DNA of 64,000 nt, from positions 310,001-374,000 of the forward strand of contig NZ_JAIUJR010000001.1 of assembly GCF_020166335.1 (NCBI RefSeq), given 5' to 3'. Of this stretch, positions 32,530 through 43,315 are shown in pieces. Position 1 is the first letter of the stretch; each line of letters opens with the position of its first letter. This DNA is from Winogradskyella alexanderae. GTDB lineage: Bacteria; Bacteroidota; Bacteroidia; Flavobacteriales; Flavobacteriaceae. The notes under the pieces were generated by a model that did no database searches, had not been told where the DNA came from, and saw only the letters and a list, made by a program, of their open reading frames with translations. Made by a program: the position numbers and the translations under genes.

Positions 32530-34940
32530 TTTAAGTCTTTGAGTCGGTCGCGCTCCTCTGCGTCTGTCGTACGTTCATTTGTTGATAGCCCTGTGTTGCC
32601 AAATTTATAACTAAATCCTAACCGAATAAATCTGTTGTCCATATCTAAAAAGCTAGAGCTAGATTGATTCAAATAACTTATTGAAGATTCATAATCTTGA
32701 GTATTGAAGATATCCTCTACACCAAGTGACAAAACTCCTCTTTTATTAAAAATTACTTTTGAAATGTTTATGGCTGAAATCAACCTGTTTTCTACAGTTT
32801 GAAGGCGCTGTAAATTTCGGTTGGACCACTCTAAATTAATATCAATATTTAAACTATTGTCTTCAAGCAGGAACAAGGTATTCTTTAGAATGCTGTAATT
32901 AGACCATTGTTCTTGTTTTACAAAGCCCTCCCCAAAATCAGTTTCCTCTGTTATATTATAAAAAGAGGTAAGGGCAAAGATGCTCCACCTATTTGAAATG
33001 TTATAATCAAAAACAAAGTCGAATCCAAAATCGACCTTATTCTCCAGATTTGTTGGTGTAAATGCTACAATGTTAGTTACGTTATTCTGTCTCGGCAATT
33101 CTACAATATCGCCATCATAACTATCATAATAAGCTTCAACAGTAAAATGCTCGAGAAAACTTACTCCGATTTTATATTGATCTAAATATGTTGGGATTAA
33201 ATTTGGGTTTCCTAATACCACTGTATTTTCGTTAATAAAAAACGAAAATGGATTCAAATTTGTGTAGCTAGGACGACCAATGCTTCGTTTGTAATTACTA
33301 TAAACTAATAAATTTTCGGAAACGCGGTGCGATATACTTAAATTAGGAAACCAATTCAAATAGTCCTGAGTGTTGTTTTGGGCCAGCGACAAAGACGCAC
33401 CTTCAATATTAGATTGCTCAACCCGAAGCCCTAAATTTATGTCCCATTTTTCCCAAGACTTACTATAGTTGACATAGCCAGCAAAAACTTTTTCATCATA
33501 TTTAAAAGCATCTGAATTATCAGTATTTATAACCTCTTGGTTGTTGAATATATCTAGTCTAGTTATGTCACTGTCCGTTTTAACATTAGAATATTTAATG
33601 CCAAGGTCTAAATTTGAATTATCATCAGTAGCTAAATTAAAATCAATGCTTCCTGTTAAAATATCTGTTTCCTGGTTGGCAAGTGTATTAAATTCTGAAC
33701 TGTTAATAAACATATTGTTAGCATCAAAAAAGTTGCTTAACACGTTCTGGTCTCTTTGGTAATTGTATGTTGTATAGTGGCCATTAAAAACAATACTTGC
33801 CTGGCCACTGAACTCATGACTGTATATTAGATCTGTACCAATATTGTATTTATCATCCCGCGAAAGATTGTCTGCCGTAAATCGAGAAAGAAAACTTTGA
33901 TCACTATCAAAAATAGTTGTGTTGTTGGCTATTTTATATTTAAAATAGGGCATGTATAAAGCAGTACTTGTAAGACTAAGAGTATTCTTTTCGTCAATAA
34001 AAAAATCAAAGTTTAAGTTTAAATTATGGTTTTGCGACCATGTGTTTCTATTAACACCGGATTTCCAAATCTCATCAACTTCATTATCAGTATCTAAGAA
34101 GTTTACATTGTCGTCCTGATCTCTGTTGATTTTGTTCTGTGAATAACTGTAATTAAGGTTAAGGTTAATACTATTGTTCTTAAAATAATGGCTTGTACCT
34201 GCATTGTATCTGGGAAAAACACCTTGCGTATAGTTTGTAAATACAGAACCTCTATAACCGGTTACCAAATTCTTGCTCATTACAATATTTATCACCGAGC
34301 CACTATCTGCATCATAACTTGCAGGAGGGTTTGTAATGACTTCAACGGATTTAATACTGTTGGCTGGAGCACTTTCCAATAACTGAATTAACTCGTTTGG
34401 TGTGAGTTGCACTCTTCTGTTGTTAATATAAACTGTAGCAGGAGCGTTTTTAATGTTTATACCACCTTCTGATACAATTACACCCGGGGTATTTTTCAAC
34501 ACGCCAAGTGTAGAACCTTCAACAAGTGCTGTATTTTCAATATTGAAAACTAAACGGTCTGGTTTTCTGGTTATTGTTGGTTTTTTGGCGATAATATCAA
34601 TCTGCTCGAGAGTTTCTGCAGATTCAACTAAGGAAATAGTTTTTAAATCTAGATTTCCAGTCAAAATAATTCGTTGTCTATAAGAGTCAAAACCAATAAA
34701 ACTTACTATTAAATCGTATGTGTTTTTGTTGAGGTTTCTCAACTCAAAATTACCAAGGTTATCGGTAGAAGTTCCGCTAACAATATCCCCTTCAATATTG
34801 TTAACGATGACATTTGCAAACTCAATTGGATTGTTGTCACCATCTACCACTTTTCCGATAATTGAAAAACCTTGGGCGTCTGCATAAGATGAAAATGCAA
34901 TAGAGCAAATGAATAAAAGTATTCTCGAGTAGGCGATCAT
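32526..34940 (-). CDS. Outer-membrane beta-barrel receptor (OMP_b-brl_3, TonB-dependent-like)
   Basis: An 804-residue outer-membrane protein. After a signal peptide (MIAYSRILLFICSIAFSSYADA) comes a carboxypeptidase-regulatory-like domain (about 27-110, IIGKVVDGDNNPIEFANVIVNN). A plug-like region with TPGVIVSEGGINIKNAPATVYINNR follows, then a long beta-barrel with many alternating aromatic strands. The C-terminus lacks an obvious aromatic last strand and ends in a charged tail. The substrate cannot be told, and no SusD partner is adjacent. It converges with the TolB-like gene by a 4-base overlap. Confidence 0.85.
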   Translation of the reverse strand: MIAYSRILLFICSIAFSSYADAQGFSIIGKVVDGDNNPIEFANVIVNNIEGDIVSGTSTDNLGNFELRNLNKNTYDLIVSFIGFDSYRQRIILTGNLDLKTISLVESAETLEQIDIIAKKPTITRKPDRLVFNIENTALVEGSTLGVLKNTPGVIVSEGGINIKNAPATVYINNRRVQLTPNELIQLLESAPANSIKSVEVITNPPASYDADSGSVINIVMSKNLVTGYRGSVFTNYTQGVFPRYNAGTSHYFKNNSINLNLNYSYSQNKINRDQDDNVNFLDTDNEVDEIWKSGVNRNTWSQNHNLNLNFDFFIDEKNTLSLTSTALYMPYFKYKIANNTTIFDSDQSFLSRFTADNLSRDDKYNIGTDLIYSHEFSGQASIVFNGHYTTYNYQRDQNVLSNFFDANNMFINSSEFNTLANQETDILTGSIDFNLATDDNSNLDLGIKYSNVKTDSDITRLDIFNNQEVINTDNSDAFKYDEKVFAGYVNYSKSWEKWDINLGLRVEQSNIEGASLSLAQNNTQDYLNWFPNLSISHRVSENLLVYSNYKRSIGRPSYTNLNPFSFFINENTVVLGNPNLIPTYLDQYKIGVSFLEHFTVEAYYDSYDGDIVELPRQNNVTNIVAFTPTNLENKVDFGFDFVFDYNISNRWSIFALTSFYNITEETDFGEGFVKQEQWSNYSILKNTLFLLEDNSLNIDINLEWSNRNLQRLQTVENRLISAINISKVIFNKRGVLSLGVEDIFNTQDYESSISYLNQSSSSFLDMDNRFIRLGFSYKFGNTGLSTNERTTDAEERDRLKDLN

Positions 34941-35054
34941 TAGCTAGGTTTAATGCGCAATATAAAGATTGTTTTTTAGAATTAATTACGGTTTTTACAC
35001 AATTCAGCCTTGCCTAATTGTACAATATGGTAACGTTTTGCGCTGTAAATGACT

Positions 35055-35074
35055 TATATTTGCATCCAAAATTA
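35055..35074. promoter_or_regulatory. Face-to-face -7 boxes, lepA and outer-membrane receptor
   Basis: TATATTTG (35055-35062) reads towards lepA, about 32 bases from its ATG. TAATTTTG on the minus strand (35074-35067) reads towards the receptor gene, giving it a leader of about 120 bases. Four bases separate the boxes. Confidence 0.4.
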
Positions 35075-35093
35075 TTGCCATAGAGAAAGATAA

Positions 35094-36890
35094 ATGAAGC
35101 ATATTCGTAATTTTTGCATAATTGCTCATATAGATCACGGAAAAAGCACTTTAGCTGACAGGCTACTAGACTTTACAGGATCCGTTACAGATAGAGAAAA
35201 ACAAGATCAATTGTTAGACAATATGGATCTTGAGCGTGAGCGCGGTATTACCATTAAATCTCATGCAATACAAATGGAGTACAATTATAAAGGCGAAGAT
35301 TATATTTTTAATCTAATTGATACTCCTGGCCATGTTGATTTCTCATATGAGGTATCAAGATCTATAGCGGCATGTGAAGGCGCTTTGCTTATTGTGGATG
35401 CGGCACAAAGCATACAGGCTCAAACGATCTCTAACCTATACTTGGCTTTAGAAAATGACCTTGAAATCATTCCCGTACTAAATAAAATAGATCTTCCTAG
35501 TGCCAACCCAGAAGAAGTTACGGACGATATTGTAGACTTGCTTGGGTGTGACCCTTCGGAAGTGATACCTGCAAGTGGTAAAACTGGGCTTGGTGTAGAG
35601 AATATTCTTGAGGCAATTATTGAACGTATTCCACCACCAAAAGGTAATGTTGACGAACCTTTACAGGCATTGATTTTCGATTCTGTTTATAATCCTTTCC
35701 GTGGCGTTGAGACCTATTTTAGAGTAATAAACGGCTCCATTAGAAAGGGACAAAACATAAAGTTTATCAACACTGGTAAAACCTATTTTGCAGATGAAGT
35801 TGGCACGCTCAAGCTAAAACAAGTGCCAAAAAACGAAATAAAAGCAGGTGATGTTGGATATTTAATTACTGGTATTAAAGACGCAAGAGAGGTTAAAGTA
35901 GGAGACACTATTACCGATGCTAAAAATCCAACCACAAACGCAATTGAAGGATTTGAAGATGTAAAGCCAATGGTCTTTGCTGGGATTTATCCTGTAGATA
36001 CCGAAGACTATGAAGAGCTTCGTAATTCCATGGAAAAATTACAACTAAATGATGCTTCCTTAGTTTTTCAGCCTGAAAGCTCTGCTGCCTTGGGCTTTGG
36101 CTTTAGATGTGGGTTTTTAGGAATGCTGCATCTAGAAATTATACAGGAACGGCTTGAGCGTGAATTTGACATGACTGTTATCACTACGGTTCCTAACGTT
36201 AGTTACTACGCTTACACAAACAAGAATCCGGACGAAATCATCATTGTTAATAATCCTTCTGATTTACCGGAGCCATCAACACTAAACAGAGTAGAAGAAC
36301 CTTATATCAAGGCTACAATTATCACCAAATCGGATTTTGTTGGTCCCGTAATGAGCCTTTGTATAGAGAAACGTGGCCAGATTACCAACCAGACTTATCT
36401 AACAACTGAGCGTGTGGAGTTGAGTTTTGATATGCCTCTTGCTGAAATTGTTTTTGACTTTTATGATCGTTTAAAAACAGTATCAAAAGGTTATGCGTCT
36501 TTTGATTATTCTCCTATTGGCATGAGAGCATCCAAGCTAGTACGTGTAGATATATTATTGAATGCTCAAACTGTTGATGCCCTTTCGGCATTGGTGCACG
36601 CAGATAATGCATACACTATTGGAAAGAAAATGACAGAAAAACTTAAAGAGCTTATCCCAAGGCAACAATTTGATATTCCTGTTCAAGCGGCTATTGGAGC
36701 GAAAATTATAGCGCGCGAAACCATAAAAGCACTTCGAAAAGATGTTACGGCTAAATGTTATGGTGGTGATATTTCGCGTAAACGTAAACTTTTAGAGAAG
36801 CAAAAGAAAGGTAAAAAGCGTATGCGTCAAGTTGGAAACGTTGAAATACCACAGCAGGCTTTCATGGCGGTTTTAAAGCTTAATGATTAG
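35094..36890 (+). CDS. lepA: Elongation factor 4 (LepA)
   Basis: LepA is a ribosomal translocation-associated GTPase involved in ribosome biogenesis and in stress. The 598 residues carry the GTPase motifs [10 protein letters not shown] (P-loop), [15 protein letters not shown] and NKIDLP, then EF-G-like domains. The LepA-specific end contains [25 protein letters not shown]. Length is typical. It is a single gene divergent from the receptor, and it ends in a shared stop tetranucleotide (TTAG) with the antiporter gene. Confidence 0.98.
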   Translation: MKHIRNFCIIAHIDHGKSTLADRLLDFTGSVTDREKQDQLLDNMDLERERGITIKSHAIQMEYNYKGEDYIFNLIDTPGHVDFSYEVSRSIAACEGALLIVDAAQSIQAQTISNLYLALENDLEIIPVLNKIDLPSANPEEVTDDIVDLLGCDPSEVIPASGKTGLGVENILEAIIERIPPPKGNVDEPLQALIFDSVYNPFRGVETYFRVINGSIRKGQNIKFINTGKTYFADEVGTLKLKQVPKNEIKAGDVGYLITGIKDAREVKVGDTITDAKNPTTNAIEGFEDVKPMVFAGIYPVDTEDYEELRNSMEKLQLNDASLVFQPESSAALGFGFRCGFLGMLHLEIIQERLEREFDMTVITTVPNVSYYAYTNKNPDEIIIVNNPSDLPEPSTLNRVEEPYIKATIITKSDFVGPVMSLCIEKRGQITNQTYLTTERVELSFDMPLAEIVFDFYDRLKTVSKGYASFDYSPIGMRASKLVRVDILLNAQTVDALSALVHADNAYTIGKKMTEKLKELIPRQQFDIPVQAAIGAKIIARETIKALRKDVTAKCYGGDISRKRKLLEKQKKGKKRMRQVGNVEIPQQAFMAVLKLND

Positions 36891-38713
36891 GCGACCGACT
36901 TTCCTAAGTAAACTAATTTACTTTTGGTGTCTATTTCCTTAGCCATTTTAGCATCAATGGATGGAATAATATGAATGTCACCGCTACCTGTTTTTACAAA
37001 TAAGGGAACTTGATCCTTATTTGCCTTTATCTTTTCTAGCAAATTATTATAGTCTTCGGTATTTTTAATCTTTATTTCTCTGATCTGAGGGTATTTTTCA
37101 GAGACTTCCGCTAGGCTATTGAAATCATCTGACAGAGTAAATAAGCCATCTTCTGACGATATTCCTCCTGCTTCAAGCTCTATTTTGGACGCTATCCTAA
37201 ACGATCCGTGTTCACCAAATTGTTCTCTGTATTTTTCCACAGCATACCTGTTTATATCAGCATTACCTGTTAATGCCAATAAGTAGCCCACATCATTTAA
37301 TTCAACATTATCTGCCAATTTATCCGAATAAATATTTTCAGTATGTGCTTCCATACCCATTTCCTTGGCCTTGTTAACATTGTCTAGATTACTATCTACT
37401 AATACAACGTGCCTTCCGTTATCTACCAAGTACTGTGCTATTAAGCGAGATACTTTAGACGCCCCTACAATTAAAATCCCTTCTGACTTTGTTAAGAAAA
37501 CACCAGAGACTCTAGCAAATAATCGAGCCGTGGTTGCATTTAACAAGACGGTGCCTAAAACAATCATAAACACTAAGGGTGTAATGTATTCCGCCCCTGT
37601 AATGCCCTGAGAGCTTAATTTGCTACCAAAAAGTGAGGCAATACCTGCGGCTACAATACCTCTAGGGCCTACCCAACTGATAAATACTTTTTCATTGGTC
37701 TTTAGTTTAGAGCCTTGTGCGCTTATAAATACCGCCAGGGGTCTAACAAATAGAACAACAGCTAAAAATAAGGCTAAAGTTTCCCAGCGGTATAGCAACA
37801 TCATATCATCATAATTTATGTTTGCTGCTAGAAGTATGAATAAAATTGAAATAAGCAATACACTAAGAGACTCTTTGAAATAAAGCAGTTCTTTAATATT
37901 GTCTAGTTTGCTGTTTCCTATTACCATTCCCATTACCACAACGGCTAACAACCCCGACTCGTGAGCAAATACCTCTGACTCAATAAAAACCAGCAAAACA
38001 ACAGATAGCGAAACAACATTCAATAAATAGTGGGGAATAAATTTCTTGTTAATAGCAAATACGAGCGCATGAGCAAATGTAAAACCAAAGGTTGTTCCAA
38101 AAAGTACAATTTTACCAAATTCCATTAATGCTGTTTGGGTAAAACCCGCTTCGCCTCCAACGGAGATAAATTCAAACACAAGTACAGCAACTAACGCTCC
38201 AATCGGATCGATCAGTATCCCTTCCCATTTAAGAACTGCCGAAACATCTCGTTTCAATGGGATATTTCTTAAAATTGGTGTTATTACTGTTGGCCCAGTG
38301 ACAATTATAAGTCCAGAAAAAAGAAAGCATAGATCCCAAGACAATCCAAAAAGGTAATGGGCCAAGACAGCACCACCAAAAAATGTAACTGTTGCGCCAA
38401 GGGTTATAAGCTTTGTGATAACTGGTCCTACATTTCTAATTTCACTGCGTTTTAATGTTAGGCCTCCTTCAAAAAGAATAATACTAATAGCTAAAGACAC
38501 AAAGTAAAATAACCCTTCGCCCGGAAAGAGTCCTTTTTTACCATTCCAAATAGGCTCTATCCATTTAGTGCCATCTTCGTTGATAAACTCTGCCGCGATA
38601 GGTCCGACTAATAACCCTATTAAAATTAATGGTAAAATTGCAGGTATCTTAAATTTCCACGCAACCCACTGTGCCAATATACCAAGAATAATTATGCCTG
38701 CTAATTCAACCAT
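36887..38713 (-). CDS. CPA1-type Na+/H+ antiporter with C-terminal TrkA-N domain
   Basis: A 608-residue inner-membrane protein. The first ~400 residues form about 12 hydrophobic helices of a monovalent cation:proton antiporter ([39 protein letters not shown]; the GPTVITPIL and ID motifs are in the expected helices). The rest is a TrkA-N Rossmann domain ([22 protein letters not shown], then VLVDSN), which binds NAD(H) or another nucleotide and gates ion flux. This arrangement is typical of NhaP/KefC-like transporters in Bacteroidota. The ion specificity is unknown. Confidence 0.9.
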   Translation of the reverse strand: MVELAGIIILGILAQWVAWKFKIPAILPLILIGLLVGPIAAEFINEDGTKWIEPIWNGKKGLFPGEGLFYFVSLAISIILFEGGLTLKRSEIRNVGPVITKLITLGATVTFFGGAVLAHYLFGLSWDLCFLFSGLIIVTGPTVITPILRNIPLKRDVSAVLKWEGILIDPIGALVAVLVFEFISVGGEAGFTQTALMEFGKIVLFGTTFGFTFAHALVFAINKKFIPHYLLNVVSLSVVLLVFIESEVFAHESGLLAVVVMGMVIGNSKLDNIKELLYFKESLSVLLISILFILLAANINYDDMMLLYRWETLALFLAVVLFVRPLAVFISAQGSKLKTNEKVFISWVGPRGIVAAGIASLFGSKLSSQGITGAEYITPLVFMIVLGTVLLNATTARLFARVSGVFLTKSEGILIVGASKVSRLIAQYLVDNGRHVVLVDSNLDNVNKAKEMGMEAHTENIYSDKLADNVELNDVGYLLALTGNADINRYAVEKYREQFGEHGSFRIASKIELEAGGISSEDGLFTLSDDFNSLAEVSEKYPQIREIKIKNTEDYNNLLEKIKANKDQVPLFVKTGSGDIHIIPSIDAKMAKEIDTKSKLVYLGKSVA

Positions 38714-38826
38714 TCATGTTTGTTTTTTGATGTTCTCGAAAATAGAGTTTTTTTTGCAACTCAAAAAATCCTAATAAAACCTTAAGATTTAAGGCCGTTC
38801 AATTACATTTTGTAAATTGCGATTCT

Positions 38827-39687
38827 ATGAACTTGTACCCTATAAATGCTGGTAATTTTAAACTAGATGGTGGCGCTATGTTTGGCGTTGTACCAAAATC
38901 TTTGTGGTCCCGAACCAATCCAGCAGATTCAAATAACATGATTGATATTGCGGCGCGTTGTTTATTAGTTGAAGACGGCAACCGTTTGATTTTAATTGAT
39001 ACTGGCATGGGCGATAAACAGAGTGATAAATTCTTTGGATACTATTATCTATGGGGTGACGACACCATAGATAAATCACTAGCGCGCCACGGTTTCACTA
39101 AAGATGATATAACAGATGTGTTTATGACACATCTGCATTTTGATCATTGTGGCGGTAGTATTCAGTGGAATAAAAACAAAACGATTCTCGAACCTGCTTT
39201 TAAAAATGCGCGGTTTTGGAGCAATAAAGACCATTGGAAATGGGCCACACAACCAAACAGAAGAGAAAAAGCATCTTTTTTAAAAGAAAATATCTTGCCT
39301 ATGGAGGAGTCTGGTCAATTAAAATTTATTGGCCTTCCTGAAATTGACTTACTGGAGAATTCAGAACTAGGCTTTGATGTTTTTTATGCTAATGGACATA
39401 CAGACAAACAAATGATACCTATGATACGTTTTAAAGGGAAAACTATTTGTTTCATGGCAGATCTTTTACCAACAGCTGGCCATTTGCCTATACCTTTTGT
39501 AATGGGTTATGACACAAGGCCATTACTAACACTAGATGAGAAAGAAAAATTTCTGAATATGGCTGCGGATAACAACTATTATCTTTTCTTGGAACATGAT
39601 GCTCACAATGAAATTATTACTGTGCAACATACCGAAAAAGGCGTAAGATTAAAAGAAATTTATACGTGTAACGAGATTTTTAATTAA
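38827..39687 (+). CDS. MBL-fold metallo-hydrolase
   Basis: A 286-residue metallo-beta-lactamase-fold protein. The zinc motif is MTHLHFDHCGGS (HxHxDH, about 99-110). Further ligands are His in ANGHTDKQMIP and Asp in CFMADLLPTAGHLP, and the last His is in FLEHDAHNEI. The layout resembles lactonases and glyoxalase-II-like hydrolases, with no sign of a beta-lactamase signal peptide, so it is probably cytosolic. Its substrate is unknown. It is 5 bases upstream of the S8 protease gene and co-directional, so the two are probably transcribed together. Confidence 0.88.
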   Translation: MNLYPINAGNFKLDGGAMFGVVPKSLWSRTNPADSNNMIDIAARCLLVEDGNRLILIDTGMGDKQSDKFFGYYYLWGDDTIDKSLARHGFTKDDITDVFMTHLHFDHCGGSIQWNKNKTILEPAFKNARFWSNKDHWKWATQPNRREKASFLKENILPMEESGQLKFIGLPEIDLLENSELGFDVFYANGHTDKQMIPMIRFKGKTICFMADLLPTAGHLPIPFVMGYDTRPLLTLDEKEKFLNMAADNNYYLFLEHDAHNEIITVQHTEKGVRLKEIYTCNEIFN

Positions 39688-39692
39688 AATAT

Positions 39693-41297
39693 ATGAATTT
39701 AAGTAAGAAACTATTTGGAATTATTTTATTGGTGTCTGCGCTATTTTTTGGTTGTGGCGGTACTGCCGATATATTATCAACACCTGTTGAAAACATTGAT
39801 ACCTCACCTCTTAAGGTTACCGAATTAACCGAGGCCGAGAAGAAAAATTGGGGTCATTTAGACTTAGAAAGGGATACAATTCCTGGTATGGCAGTAGATA
39901 GGGCGTATTCTGAAATAATTAAAGGCAAAAAGGGTAAAAAAGTTATCGTTGCTGTTATCGATTCGGGAATAGATATTGATCACGAAGACTTAGACGAGGT
40001 AATTTGGACAAATAAAGACGAGATTCCTAACAATGGTAAAGACGACGATAATAACGGTTATATTGACGATAGACATGGATGGAATTTTTTAGGCGATACG
40101 TATAATGAACAATTAGAGTATGTGCGCCTTATTGTTTCTGGAAATACTTCAGACCCGAGGTTTGAAGAAGCAAAGAAACAATACGAAGAAGATTATCAAA
40201 TGTGGTCCAACAGAAAAATGCAATACGATCAAATCGCACAAGCTGTAAATAATGCCCACACAACCCTAACTAAGCAACTTGGCAAAGAAGATTATACGAT
40301 CAAAGAAGTTAATGGTATAAAATCAGAAGATCAAAATGTTATTCAAGCAGTACAAATTGCAAATAATATCAATGCTAACGGCCTTACGACGCAGGACGCT
40401 AAGGTAGAAATTGATGCGGCGCTTGTAAGCATAAACGAACGCCTTAACTATAATCTAAATAAAAACTTTAAAGGAAGAAAGGTTAATGACGATATCAATG
40501 ATTTATCTGATACGGGTTATGGTAACGGAAATGTAAAGCCTATGGTAAAAGACGAATCTCACGGTACTCATGTTGCGGGTATAATAGCTGCCGAAAGAAA
40601 TAACGGAAAAGGCGCTAATGGTGTAGCTAACAATGTTGAAATTATGGCCTTAAGAGTGGTGCCAAATGGTGACGAATACGATAAAGATGTAGCACTTGCC
40701 ATACGTTATGCGGTTGATAACGGAGCAACAGTAATTAATGGAAGTTTTGGGAAATCATTTTCTCCTTACAGCGAATGGGTAAGAGACGCTATTAAATATG
40801 CAGGAAATAATGATGTTGTTTTTGTTCATGCTGCAGGCAATGACAGCAATAATGTTGACGTTAAACCAAATTTTCCAGACGATAATGTAGACTTTGTTGA
40901 AGTATCAGATAATTACATAAGAGTGGGTTCATTAACTGAGAAGTACGGCTCAAAAATGGTTTCAAGTTTTTCTAATTATGGTAAAAAGAATGTTGATGTT
41001 TTTGCTCCTGGGTCTTCAATTTATTCAACCATGCCGGAAAATGAATACGATTTTAACAGTGGTACGTCGATGGCCGCTCCAGGTGTTGCGGGAATTGCCG
41101 CGCTAATTAGATCGCAATACCCAAAATTATCGGCTTCGCAGGTTAAACAGGTAATCGTAGATTCTGGTTTGCCTTTAACAACAAAGGTTGTGGTTGGTGG
41201 AGACGCTTCTAATGTTAAACCATTTTCTGAATTGTCAAAATCAGGAAAAATAGCTAATGCATACAACGCATTGATACTAGCTTCAAAAATTAAATAA
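39693..41297 (+). CDS. Subtilisin-like S8 serine protease lipoprotein with large insertion
   Basis: A 534-residue lipoprotein (lipobox ALFFGC, Cys21). The catalytic triad is intact: Asp90 (VAVIDSGIDIDHEDL), His290 (DESHGTHVAGI) and Ser459 (NSGTSMAAPG). The oxyanion region VHAAGNDS is present. Asp and His are about 200 residues apart, while most subtilisins have 30-40. Residues about 130-270 are an extra, helical, charged insertion. It follows the MBL gene closely and is probably secreted to the envelope to degrade or process proteins. Confidence 0.92.
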   Translation: MNLSKKLFGIILLVSALFFGCGGTADILSTPVENIDTSPLKVTELTEAEKKNWGHLDLERDTIPGMAVDRAYSEIIKGKKGKKVIVAVIDSGIDIDHEDLDEVIWTNKDEIPNNGKDDDNNGYIDDRHGWNFLGDTYNEQLEYVRLIVSGNTSDPRFEEAKKQYEEDYQMWSNRKMQYDQIAQAVNNAHTTLTKQLGKEDYTIKEVNGIKSEDQNVIQAVQIANNINANGLTTQDAKVEIDAALVSINERLNYNLNKNFKGRKVNDDINDLSDTGYGNGNVKPMVKDESHGTHVAGIIAAERNNGKGANGVANNVEIMALRVVPNGDEYDKDVALAIRYAVDNGATVINGSFGKSFSPYSEWVRDAIKYAGNNDVVFVHAAGNDSNNVDVKPNFPDDNVDFVEVSDNYIRVGSLTEKYGSKMVSSFSNYGKKNVDVFAPGSSIYSTMPENEYDFNSGTSMAAPGVAGIAALIRSQYPKLSASQVKQVIVDSGLPLTTKVVVGGDASNVKPFSELSKSGKIANAYNALILASKIK

Positions 41298-41463
41298 GCC
41301 CTTTTGCGAACTTTAAAAAAGTAACTATTATATGACCTATAGAATAGTTGCTTTTTGATTTATATAGATCTCAAAATAAAGTATTTATGATTGAATCTTA
41401 AACAAAGTCTTTATTTAATAGCTCTAAAATACAAATTGGTCTTTGAGACAAAAAAATGAAAAA

Positions 41464-43275
41464 ATGAAAGAATTGCATTTTAAAATTATTGTTATCGCTT
41501 TGGTGTTCTCATGTGGGGCAACGGAAAAACCGTTGAAAAACATAGCTAAAGCAAACGCAGGTACTTCATCCTATGGTTACTGGCAACAACATGTAGACTA
41601 TGATATGGAAATTGATATGGATGTAAATACATATCAATATAAAGGAAAACAGAAGTTGGTCTACACCAATAACTCACCAGATGTACTTAATCGCGTATAT
41701 TATCATTTGTATTTCAATGCATTTCAACCTGGAAGCGAAATGGATGTACGCTCAAGAACCATTGCTGATCCAAGTGCTAAAATAGGAGATAGAATAAGCA
41801 AATTAAACCCAAACGAAATAGGTTACATAAAAGTAAATTCATTAAACCAAAATGGATCTCCACTTAAATATGAAACGGTAGGGACCGTTCTTGAGGTTTC
41901 GCTTAACAAACCTATACAGCCTGGCGAAATTGTCACTTTTGATATGGTTTTTGATGCTCAAGTCCCTGTTCAAATACGTCGTTCTGGACGAAATAATAAA
42001 GAGGGGGTTACGCTTTCTATGGCACAATGGTATCCTAAACTAGCGGAATATGATGATGAAGGTTGGCATGCAGATCCATATATAGCTAGAGAATTTCATG
42101 GTGTGTGGGGTAATTTTGACGTGAAGATTTCTATTGACAAAAACTATGTTGTTGGTGGTACAGGATACTTACAGGGAGAACCAGAAGTAAAAAGTGGTAC
42201 GAAGATTTATCATTTTAAAGCACCCAAGGTTCACGATTTTACATGGGCTGCAGATCCGGACTTTATCCACGACACTTATCAAGTTCCCAATGGACCGTTA
42301 TTGCATTTTTACTACAAAAAAACTATGGATCAAGAGTATCTCGATAATTGGAAAAAATTGCAACCAGATACGGCTAAATTAATGCAGTTTTTCAGTGATA
42401 ATGTTGGTAAATACCCTTACAAACAATACTCAGTAATTCAGGGTGGTGATGGAGGAATGGAATACGCTATGTGTACTTTAATTACCGGTGAACGCAACTA
42501 TAGAAGTTTACTAGGCGTCACTTCCCACGAAATGGCCCACACTTGGTTTCAGTTTTTGCTTGCCAGCAATGAAGCTAAGCACGAGTGGATGGACGAAGGA
42601 TTTACAAGTTACATTTCTTCTCTTGCGACAAATTCTTTAAGAGGAAACAATAGCTCAAACCCGTTTGCTAGTTCATATAGAGGTTACATTGGTCTTGCGA
42701 AATCTGGTTACGAACAACCGCTAACAACGCATGCTGATCGTTATTCATATAACCAAGTTTATGGTGCCGCGGCTTATAGCAAAGGATCGGTGTTTCTTGC
42801 TCAGCTTGGATATGTAATTGGTGAGGAAAATCTTAAAGCAACAATTAAGAGGTATTTTAAGGATTTTGCTTTTAAGCACCCCAAGCCAATGGATATAATC
42901 CGTACTGCAGAAAAGATAACTGATTTGGAGCTAGATTGGTATTTAATTGATTTTGCACAAACTACAAATACTATCGATTATGGTATCAAGTCTGTTGAAG
43001 GCAACAAAATTGAACTGCAACGAATTGGTTTGATGCCAATGCCAATAGATTTAAGTGTAACATATACCGACGGTTCTGTAGAAGAATTTTACATTCCCTT
43101 GCAAATGATGCGTGGCGAAAAACCAACGACGGCAACCATTATAAAGGATTGGCCTTGGGCTATGCCAACTTACACGTTTAACACCAAAAAATCCGTAAAA
43201 TCTGTTGAGATTGATCCCTCGCAGATGATGGCTGATGTAGAACGAGGAAACAATACATTTGTGATTTCAAAATAA
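41464..43275 (+). CDS. M1-family zinc metallopeptidase lipoprotein
   Basis: A 603-residue envelope aminopeptidase of the M1 (gluzincin) family. The ATG at 41464 gives MKELHFKIIVIALVFSCG, a lipobox; a TTG seven codons upstream would not. The catalytic motif is HEMAH (His355, Glu356, His359), and the third ligand Glu378 is in HEWMDEGFTSY. The exopeptidase motif usually written GxMEN reads GGMEYA here, so substrate selection may differ. An overlapping three-codon frame (ATG AAA AAA TGA) ends on this start. Confidence 0.9.
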   Translation: MKELHFKIIVIALVFSCGATEKPLKNIAKANAGTSSYGYWQQHVDYDMEIDMDVNTYQYKGKQKLVYTNNSPDVLNRVYYHLYFNAFQPGSEMDVRSRTIADPSAKIGDRISKLNPNEIGYIKVNSLNQNGSPLKYETVGTVLEVSLNKPIQPGEIVTFDMVFDAQVPVQIRRSGRNNKEGVTLSMAQWYPKLAEYDDEGWHADPYIAREFHGVWGNFDVKISIDKNYVVGGTGYLQGEPEVKSGTKIYHFKAPKVHDFTWAADPDFIHDTYQVPNGPLLHFYYKKTMDQEYLDNWKKLQPDTAKLMQFFSDNVGKYPYKQYSVIQGGDGGMEYAMCTLITGERNYRSLLGVTSHEMAHTWFQFLLASNEAKHEWMDEGFTSYISSLATNSLRGNNSSNPFASSYRGYIGLAKSGYEQPLTTHADRYSYNQVYGAAAYSKGSVFLAQLGYVIGEENLKATIKRYFKDFAFKHPKPMDIIRTAEKITDLELDWYLIDFAQTTNTIDYGIKSVEGNKIELQRIGLMPMPIDLSVTYTDGSVEEFYIPLQMMRGEKPTTATIIKDWPWAMPTYTFNTKKSVKSVEIDPSQMMADVERGNNTFVISK

Positions 43276-43285
43276 TAGAAAGCCT

Positions 43286-43315
43286 AAAAAACCGCAATTG
43301 ATAAGTTGGGTTTTT
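43286..43315. terminator. Bidirectional terminator between M1 and aspartoacylase-like genes
   Basis: AAAAACC(G)CAA (43287-43297) pairs with TTGGGTTTTT (43306-43315), with one bulged G, around an 8-base loop. The A-run and T-run flanking the stem let it work in both directions. It covers the last bases of the minus-strand gene. Confidence 0.5.
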
